Shown here one piece after another: positions 1-4,775 of a stretch of DNA of 6,930 nucleotides; the stretch's first letter is position 1, and each line of letters begins with the position of its first letter. A program made the position numbers and the translations under genes. The notes beneath the pieces are model-generated. The model saw nothing but the letters and a program-made list of their open reading frames with translations, was not told the DNA's origin and did no database searches. Source of the DNA: an uncultured Armatimonadota bacterium (GTDB lineage Bacteria; Armatimonadota; Armatimonadia; Armatimonadales; Armatimonadaceae); the NCBI GenBank assembly GCA_903881535.1, contig CAIRTT010000199.1:1-6930 (forward strand), in the 5' to 3' direction.

Positions 1-1035
1 ATTCTTGACCGAGTTGTTTCCAGACAAGGACAACGAGCTATCAACGTTGACCCCCTTGTCCATATTCAGTCTATCAAAATCGCAATCTACGCAGGCAGAC
101 ATTACAGCTGATACTGTACCACCTGTAGTAGTGGCTTTGAAATTCGATACCTTGATGCGGTAGTTGTAATTACCAGCAGTGTTGACTCCCACTAGTAACG
201 GACGGTTGCCTGCATTAGTTACCGTAGTGTTCTCAATTATCAAGTCAGCTGAGTCGTTGACTTCTACGTTATCGCCCGATACAGCATCGCATTGGATATT
301 GGTCACCTTGCCCCGGTTAACTTCAGTGAAGGTTATGGCAATAGAGACTGCGCCATAGTTGAAAGTATTGAATGAAACATTCCTAGCGGTGAAGTCATCA
401 CACTTATAGAAGTGAATACCGAATCCATATACGTTGCTGCATTCAATTCCGTCGATGTCCACGTAACGACTACGGGTGGCTCCAGAAGCCTCCAAAGTCA
501 ACGCATACGCAAAGTCGATACCAAAGCCAGTTCCAGACACACCTGAGTTCTGAAACTTGTAGTTGCGAATAGTTACGTGCTGAACCCCTATCAGGTTCAA
601 ACCCACTCGGAAGCAGTTTTTGACGGTCAAGTTATGGAAGGTCAATCCAGTCCATAGAGTTAGCCATACACCCCCAACCACGTTGACAGCCTGGTTACTT
701 GCTTGGTTGCAATCAAGCGTACCATTACTGACGCCAAAGTTGGAGCCATTTCCTGCGCCACCATCGTAAAAAATTGGAACCAAGGCAGCGTTCTTCAACT
801 TCAACGTTGACCCATTGAGGTTAATTTGTACCCCACTCTTGGGTAACAAACCCCCTGTAATGTACGTCTTGCCAAGGTCAAAGTTTACTTCGCACACGCC
901 ACCCAATGCGTTGGCATAGTTGATAGCGTTTTGAATGGCGGTAGTGTCGTCTGTGGCCCCATCGCCTACCGCCCCAAACTGTCCTGCGGACACAAGCCCA
1001 TTTAGGACTATCTTGTTTTTCAATGCCTTAGACAT
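1..1035 (-). CDS. Second tailspike with right-handed beta-helix domain, 3' partial
   Basis: An open frame of 345 residues runs from ATG 1035 to the left window edge without a stop, so the C-terminus is missing. The start follows the holin-like stop by one base (TAA-T-ATG), with GGAGA six bases upstream. After only about 18 residues (MSKALKNKIVLNGLVSAG) the protein enters QFGAVGDGATDDTTAIQNA (19-37), the Pectate_lyase_3 type head. Then come repeated short strands such as GSTLKLKNAAL, NLTVKNC, HVTIRNYKFQNSG, RYVDIDGIECSNVYGFGIHFY, GKVTNIQCDAVSGDNVEV and ADLIIENTTVTNAG, typical of beta-helix coils. It lacks the WLNDVN anchor found in the first spike, so it may attach to that spike or to another adaptor rather than directly to the tail. 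The likely role is recognition or depolymerisation of a host surface glycan. The C-terminal trimerisation domain is outside the window. Confidence 0.87.
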   Translation of the reverse strand, partial: MSKALKNKIVLNGLVSAGQFGAVGDGATDDTTAIQNAINYANALGGVCEVNFDLGKTYITGGLLPKSGVQINLNGSTLKLKNAALVPIFYDGGAGNGSNFGVSNGTLDCNQASNQAVNVVGGVWLTLWTGLTFHNLTVKNCFRVGLNLIGVQHVTIRNYKFQNSGVSGTGFGIDFAYALTLEASGATRSRYVDIDGIECSNVYGFGIHFYKCDDFTARNVSFNTFNYGAVSIAITFTEVNRGKVTNIQCDAVSGDNVEVNDSADLIIENTTVTNAGNRPLLVGVNTAGNYNYRIKVSNFKATTTGGTVSAVMSACVDCDFDRLNMDKGVNVDSSLSLSGNNSVKN

Positions 1036-1036
1036 A

Positions 1037-1231
1037 TTATTTCTCCGATATAGGTTGTGTGGTGACGATACGAAGCACCGTGACGATGATGGATATGGCT
1101 ATTCCACAATACATTTGTTGAATAGGTGTGAGTGGCAGTAGGCCAATGTAGCCTTGCATGACGGAGAGCACAGCCAGCAGGATTGCGAATAGGACGGTGC
1201 GGGATTTGAGGAGTTTGATTAGGGTGGTCAT
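1037..1231 (-). CDS. Two-helix membrane peptide, putative holin
   Basis: The protein has 64 residues. The N-terminus MTTLIKLLKSR (1-11) is positively charged. Hydrophobic helix 1 spans about 12-33 (VLFAILLAVLSVMQGYIGLL), a short turn with PLTPIQQ follows, helix 2 spans about 40-57 (CGIAISIIVTVLRIV), and the charged end is TTQPISEK. Size, two-helix topology and the LRxxTTxPxSEK ending fit small holin-like proteins found near phage tail genes, which open the inner membrane to time lysis. The start overlaps the spike stop as ATGA and has no strong Shine-Dalgarno site, so it probably relies on coupling to spike translation. No endolysin is visible here; it may lie beyond the left edge. The holin role is an inference from topology and context. 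A membrane-anchored accessory protein is the alternative. Confidence 0.7.
   Translation of the reverse strand: MTTLIKLLKSRTVLFAILLAVLSVMQGYIGLLPLTPIQQMYCGIAISIIVTVLRIVTTQPISEK
1042..1046 (-). promoter_or_regulatory. Ribosome binding site for the second tailspike
   Basis: GGAGA on the minus strand lies six bases before ATG 1035, within the last codons of the holin-like gene. It fixes the start of the partial spike gene and supports a short N-terminus without an anchor domain. Confidence 0.72.
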
Positions 1232-2760
1232 ACGAAATATGTAAACGTGAAATAAATAACTGGTGTGGCAGTTATAGCCGCACCAGCTCTAACGTTTGTA
1301 CCATTCGCAAATGTCGAGATTGATGCAGTTAATGTGCCATTAACTGCTGACCCAATAGACGCAGTACCAACGGTAAATGGGAGTCCAGTGCAAATTTCTC
1401 CGGCAGCGGCAATCGCTACGGAGGTAGCCCCACTGACAACACCATTGATGCAAACCTGCCTCCCCACTTTTGTATATGTCCCACTAGAACTAAATGCCCC
1501 AACTACAGTAAGTCCTGCCCCTTGAACAGGAGTCCATGTCCCCTCTCGGTAGTCGTTGAAGGATGCGCCACCACTAGAAAACACAAAAGCATTGTCGTTT
1601 TGCAGGAATGTCCCCAAACCACCTGATAGTCCAGCGGTGAACCCGTTAAGCGTTGCACCTATTAGCCTTGCTGTACTGCTTGCACTGCTACTGTAGAAAA
1701 CTGATTTGTTAGTCGAGGTAATCGTGTTGCCACGATCCATTACATTTTGCAGTACTACTTGCCCACCAGTAACATATCCAGTTCCGCCTAACGAACAAAT
1801 AGAGGCGATATTCGTAGCTGTATATGTGCAGCTAAGTACTGATAAACCTGTAATATTTACCCTAGAAGCCTGTATGGAAATCATTGCCCCAAAGTCAACC
1901 GCGTACGTTATAGCTTCAAAGTGAATGGCGTTAATGGTTAAGTTATTGCATCCTGAGATAATCATAGGTGCAGCACTTGGTTGACACTGCTCTATGTTGA
2001 TCTGATTGATTACCCCATCATCCCAAGCATTGATATACGCGCCACATGTAACAGGCGTTGTAGTCGAGGTGTTTACAATATAAATGTTTTGCAGAACATT
2101 ACCGGAGTTATTTGCAGCAACAGTACTTAGGTACAGACCATAGCCAGAGTACCCTTCAATTCGTATGTCTCGGAGAGTGCTTGAATAAATGTAATTTGGA
2201 GATATCCCAGAACTTGCTCCGCAGTAGATTCCAGAGTAGCAGTTGTTTATCATCAAATTATCCATTGATGACTCATCGAAATTCTGAACATTAATTCCGA
2301 GTGCGTTGGTATTTCCTATTGGTTGAGCAGAACTGAACGCCAAGTAGAACCCGCTAATGCGAGTTTTAGTCCCAGACCCTTGCGCTGTAATAATTGGAAT
2401 ATTACTCGTGTACTGAATAATGGATGACCCTAACCCCGTGCCGTAGAAATAAGTGCTAGTTGGAACTGTGAGGGTACTGGTTATCTTGTAAGTACCAGCA
2501 GGTACATAAACCTTCTTGCCAGAACCAGCAAGCAACGCAGCCGCTATAGCAGCCGTATCATCAGTTACTCCATCGCCCACCGCGCCAAAGTCTTTAACAC
2601 TCACACTCTCTCTTAGTTTGCTCTGAACCGTGGTCGCAACGGCTCCTGTGCCTGCGGGGGTGTAAACAGCTGTTCCGTTATACGTCGCTCCATTAACATC
2701 ATTAAGCCAAGCCGCATTAACAGGCGGCCCAACAAGATCTACAAAAGTAGTTGAGGTCAT
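1228..2760 (-). CDS. Tailspike protein with right-handed beta-helix (pectate-lyase-like) domain
   Basis: The protein has 510 residues and is complete. ATG 2760 overlaps the upstream stop (ATGA) and has GGAG eight bases upstream. Residues 1-28 form a short virion-anchor segment with PPVNAAWLNDVNGATYNGT. Residues 34-50 (TPAGTGAVATTVQSKLR) and 53-71 (VSVKDFGAVGDGVTDDTAA) are the head typical of phage tailspikes with a Pectate_lyase_3 type fold. Residues about 85-400 are repetitive short beta-strands and turns rich in Asn, Ser, Ile and Gly (for example VNITGLSVLS, NLTINAIHFE), as expected of a right-handed parallel beta-helix. Residues 405-510 start EGTWTPV and contain SGTYTKVGRQVCINGVV and GLPF, a C-terminal module seen in many phage tail proteins. 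Such proteins bind, and often cleave, capsule or O-antigen polysaccharide on the host surface. Catalytic residues cannot be assigned by eye, and the sugar target is unknown. Confidence 0.9.
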   Translation of the reverse strand: MTSTTFVDLVGPPVNAAWLNDVNGATYNGTAVYTPAGTGAVATTVQSKLRESVSVKDFGAVGDGVTDDTAAIAAALLAGSGKKVYVPAGTYKITSTLTVPTSTYFYGTGLGSSIIQYTSNIPIITAQGSGTKTRISGFYLAFSSAQPIGNTNALGINVQNFDESSMDNLMINNCYSGIYCGASSGISPNYIYSSTLRDIRIEGYSGYGLYLSTVAANNSGNVLQNIYIVNTSTTTPVTCGAYINAWDDGVINQINIEQCQPSAAPMIISGCNNLTINAIHFEAITYAVDFGAMISIQASRVNITGLSVLSCTYTATNIASICSLGGTGYVTGGQVVLQNVMDRGNTITSTNKSVFYSSSASSTARLIGATLNGFTAGLSGGLGTFLQNDNAFVFSSGGASFNDYREGTWTPVQGAGLTVVGAFSSSGTYTKVGRQVCINGVVSGATSVAIAAAGEICTGLPFTVGTASIGSAVNGTLTASISTFANGTNVRAGAAITATPVIYFTFTYFV

Positions 2761-3041
2761 GCAAAGTACTCCACTATAAGTTCGTCGGCAAGTGTTGCCC
2801 CCGACGTAAGGGTTAAGGTAGTTCCCACCACACCATAATCAGTTGTTGGCGAGAGTCGAAGTCCATTTATAAAGACTTGTGTAAGCATAAGAGTGCTAGG
2901 CGCGTTTGTTAAAGTAAACGCTGTTTGCCCAGCTGTTGCTGAAAACACATTTGTCTTTGGTGAAATATAAGTACTGGCATTGACATCATTCAGCCAACTA
3001 GCTGGTATGATAGTGCCATTGGCAAAAAGTATTGAAGCCAT
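2757..3041 (-). CDS. Small beta-rich tail-fibre/tailspike adaptor-like protein
   Basis: The protein has 94 residues from ATG 3041. An upstream TTG at 3065 would extend it by 8 residues into the preceding gene; the ATG has GGGGA seven bases upstream and forms a TAATG junction, so it is chosen. Residues 7-25 read ANGTIIPASWLNDVNASTY, which shares the WLNDVNxxTY motif with the N-terminus of the tailspike encoded immediately downstream. Residues 33-94 (FSATAGQTAFTLTNAP...VFINGLRLSPTTDYG...ELIVEY) form a beta-sandwich-like module common in phage tail fibre proteins. The protein has no enzymatic motif. The most likely role is a structural adaptor, or a short fibre, linking receptor-binding proteins to the tail; this is inferred from the shared motif and adjacency. 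Its stop overlaps the tailspike start as ATGA, implying coupled translation. Confidence 0.78.
   Translation of the reverse strand: MASILFANGTIIPASWLNDVNASTYISPKTNVFSATAGQTAFTLTNAPSTLMLTQVFINGLRLSPTTDYGVVGTTLTLTSGATLADELIVEYFA
2769..2772 (-). promoter_or_regulatory. Ribosome binding site for the first tailspike
   Basis: GGAG on the minus strand lies eight bases before ATG 2760, inside the end of the adaptor-like gene. The spike thus has its own initiation signal in addition to the ATGA overlap, as expected for a protein needed in many copies. Confidence 0.65.
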
Positions 3042-3451
3042 TACATGATCCCCACTGTTGCGCAACCTGCTGTTGCAAAATCTGCTCTACTCCTAACCGA
3101 GTCCATTGTGCAGAAACTATAAACCGAATCCGATGAAGGATAAAATGGGCGTCCAGGAATCATGCATCCAGGCATTGCAACTCCTGGCATTGCCGAAGAC
3201 CCGTCAACGGTACAAGTGTTAACGAATTGATCCACCGGCATTGGCTGAGCCCAAGGCGGAGTTTGTATGTCCGGTAATCCACGAACGAAATCTTGCGGAT
3301 GCCGTGCTTCCCAATGCTCTGGACAAACGTAATAACCTTGCCAGTGCCGTTTGAGTGTCGAAGCTTTACGCTTCCTTCCACACTCAAAACAGACTGTATT
3401 ATAGTCTCCAAGGTTAAGATAGTCTGCCCGACCTTTTGGAGGTTGTGCCAT
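3041..3451 (-). CDS. Small Cys-rich phage protein with zinc-ribbon-like head and duplicated Cys tail
   Basis: The protein has 136 residues from ATG 3451. A TTG at 3475 in the same frame would add 8 residues but would overlap the ligase gene. The ATG lies one base after the ligase stop (TGA-T-ATG), with GGAG seven bases upstream, so it is preferred. Residues 21-46 carry CFEC...YYVCPEH, a CxxC-x18-CxxH arrangement that could bind zinc, followed by WEARHPQDFVRG (47-58). From memory, that head resembles small uncharacterised proteins often found beside phage tail genes. The tail (78-134) holds two copies of a pattern, CTxD...GCxxxG, with identical internal spacing of 16 residues between Cys and a period of 34. 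Copy 1 also contains AMPGVAMPGCMIPG. No signal peptide or membrane segment is seen. The function is unknown. Neighbours suggest a virion-associated or tail-assembly role, which is inferred from position only. Confidence 0.8.
   Translation of the reverse strand: MAQPPKGRADYLNLGDYNTVCFECGRKRKASTLKRHWQGYYVCPEHWEARHPQDFVRGLPDIQTPPWAQPMPVDQFVNTCTVDGSSAMPGVAMPGCMIPGRPFYPSSDSVYSFCTMDSVRSRADFATAGCATVGIM
3049..3053 (-). promoter_or_regulatory. Ribosome binding site for the adaptor-like protein gene
   Basis: GGGGA on the minus strand lies seven bases before ATG 3041. It supports the 94-residue start over the in-frame TTG at 3065. It sits inside the end of the upstream coding region. Confidence 0.7.
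3050..3220 (-). repeat. Two-copy protein repeat (CTxD...GCxxxG) in the Cys-rich protein
   Basis: Residues 78-100 and 112-134 of the Cys-rich protein align without gaps. Both have C-T-x-D at the same place (C80, C114), G-C sixteen residues after the first Cys (C96, C130), and Gly four residues after the second Cys (G100, G134). The period is 34 residues (102 bases). The rest has diverged, so it is a protein-level rather than a DNA-level repeat. Confidence 0.55.
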
Positions 3452-3452
3452 A

Positions 3453-4775
3453 TCAGAACTCCATTCCTTCAGCAAACCCGTTGTCGCGCAGGAGCGGAAG
3501 TTCCTCTTCGAGTCGTGAGCCTATGTCAGTGCGGAACATGCGGTTTGAAGGTGGTTTAATTTTCCAGATTCGCTTATAGGCTTTCTCCCTTGCATCGGAA
3601 ACTTTTTCGCCAGCCCCTGTAACACACGCAATATAGCATCCAGCCGTCAGCGGCATCGGAACTTCTTTCACCTTTGTTCCCACTTGCATCGGAGCTGTTC
3701 CCCACTGTGCTTCAACCAGATGCACGTTATCTTCCATCGCTGGAGTAATTCCATACAGCGGAGTGCCGCAACTCGACTGATCCATCAGCTCTTGATTCGG
3801 ATACTTGCCATGCGACAACACCACGCCCACAGCAACGTCTTTCGAGACCTTGAGAGTGTTCTTCCCTTCGGCGGCAGCATTATACATCCACTCGACAGGG
3901 TCACCCAGATGTAGAGCCTCTTGAATATAGTTAAGCGGATAGCCAAACCGCATGGTGAATTCGAGTGGCCAAGCTTTACCGTTCGGTTGAATGATAGCAT
4001 TTTGATCCACATATCCCACGTAGTTAATCTTGTGAAGATACCCTGTTACTGGCTCGAGCAGTTGCTCAAACAGTTTCGACTTCTCTGTGTAGCGGAGAGT
4101 CGTTCCCTGTTCGCCAGTGTTCTGGCCAAGTCCTTCGTTCATGAACTTCTTTTCTTCGAAGTTTTCACAAACGAATGGCGCCCAGCCAGATCTTGAGAAC
4201 CAACCGCCCACAGCCATCTCAATGCCTTTTACCCGTTCCTGAAGCATCATCTGACCCTTTAACCGTCCCATTGTTTTCTTCCAATGGTTGAGCTTCCAGA
4301 TCATATCTTCAGGTGAGCCACTCACATACGAAAGTGCTTTGTCTGCATCACCACCCCAAGGCTTCGACACAAACGTCCCCATTGTTTTCTCAACATGCTT
4401 AATGGCATCGTCATAAGAAGTCATGATGACGTACGGGAGCGTATCAATGCTGTAATCGGAGCAGATTCGTTGCCCAAGACCGCGGTCAAGCTCAAGCGCA
4501 GCGGCCTCAGCGTTACATCCGAAAATAGGGAAACCCCGTCGAAAGAAAGGAGCGAACCTCGCCGCATACTTTGCGTTATCTCCCATCACAATCAGGTCTG
4601 CCCAACGAGCTGAAGATTCCCACTCCTTCACCTTTTTAAAGTATCCATCACCAATCGGTGACGGCTCTCCGGTCGGCAGTGGAGGCATCCACCACCGAAT
4701 TTCGTGACCAGCTGCTTGAGCCCTCATACAGAGATCAAGCAGGACGCGGTCGGCGTCTATAACAAGAACTTTCAT
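3453..4775 (-). CDS. PurD-like ATP-grasp ligase (phosphoribosylamine-glycine ligase superfamily), phage-encoded
   Basis: The protein has 440 residues, against about 420-430 for bacterial PurD. PurD joins phosphoribosylamine and glycine using ATP in purine synthesis. Landmarks that align in order with PurD are: a Rossmann-like start MKVLVIDAD (1-9); ADLIVMGDNA (59-68), matching DLTIVGPEA; FPIFGCNAEAAALELDR (82-98), matching the IFGPT..AA.LE segment; the ATP-grasp lysine in VSKPWGG (K138); LQERVKGIEM (178-187), matching EEFLDGEE; GQNTGEQG (217-224), matching GPNTGGMG; LEFTMRFGYP (271-280), matching EFNxRFGDP; AVGVVLSHGKYP (315-326); and a PurD-type C-terminus with TGAGEKVSDAREKAYKRI (386-403) and RTDIGSR (415-421). 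The N-terminal GGREHA signature is absent, and the metal-ligand Asn and the Asp of EFNxRFGDP are replaced by T274 and Y279. Substrate and activity are therefore uncertain, and no gene symbol is given. The ATG overlaps the upstream stop (TAATG), with GGGGGA and GGAG just upstream. Superfamily membership is strong; GAR synthetase activity is doubtful. Confidence 0.82.
   Translation of the reverse strand: MKVLVIDADRVLLDLCMRAQAAGHEIRWWMPPLPTGEPSPIGDGYFKKVKEWESSARWADLIVMGDNAKYAARFAPFFRRGFPIFGCNAEAAALELDRGLGQRICSDYSIDTLPYVIMTSYDDAIKHVEKTMGTFVSKPWGGDADKALSYVSGSPEDMIWKLNHWKKTMGRLKGQMMLQERVKGIEMAVGGWFSRSGWAPFVCENFEEKKFMNEGLGQNTGEQGTTLRYTEKSKLFEQLLEPVTGYLHKINYVGYVDQNAIIQPNGKAWPLEFTMRFGYPLNYIQEALHLGDPVEWMYNAAAEGKNTLKVSKDVAVGVVLSHGKYPNQELMDQSSCGTPLYGITPAMEDNVHLVEAQWGTAPMQVGTKVKEVPMPLTAGCYIACVTGAGEKVSDAREKAYKRIWKIKPPSNRMFRTDIGSRLEEELPLLRDNGFAEGMEF
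3459..3462 (-). promoter_or_regulatory. Ribosome binding site for the Cys-rich protein gene
   Basis: GGAG on the minus strand lies seven bases before ATG 3451. It decides in favour of that ATG over the in-frame TTG at 3475, because no comparable spacing supports the longer form. The site lies inside the last codons of the ligase gene. Confidence 0.7.

Noticed and set aside
2757..3065. Longer TTG start for the adaptor-like protein
   Set aside because: The eight extra residues overlap the preceding gene, while ATG 3041 has GGGGA at seven bases and a TAATG junction.
3160..3411. 83-codon minus-strand frame inside the Cys-rich gene
   Set aside because: It is out of frame with a gene whose Cys motifs and start signal are clear; the translation shows no recognisable feature.
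3041..3475. Longer TTG start for the Cys-rich protein
   Set aside because: It overlaps the ligase gene by 23 bases, while ATG 3451 has GGAG at proper spacing and a one-base junction.
4267..4393. Short DNA repeat GAAAACAATGGG, two copies encoding KTMG in the ligase
   Set aside because: Only 12 bases, with no surrounding similarity and no third copy; probably chance.
3453..4775. Idea that the ligase is a decayed pseudogene
   Set aside because: The frame is intact for 440 codons with PurD landmarks up to the C-terminus and normal initiation signals; the changes look like divergence of function, not decay.
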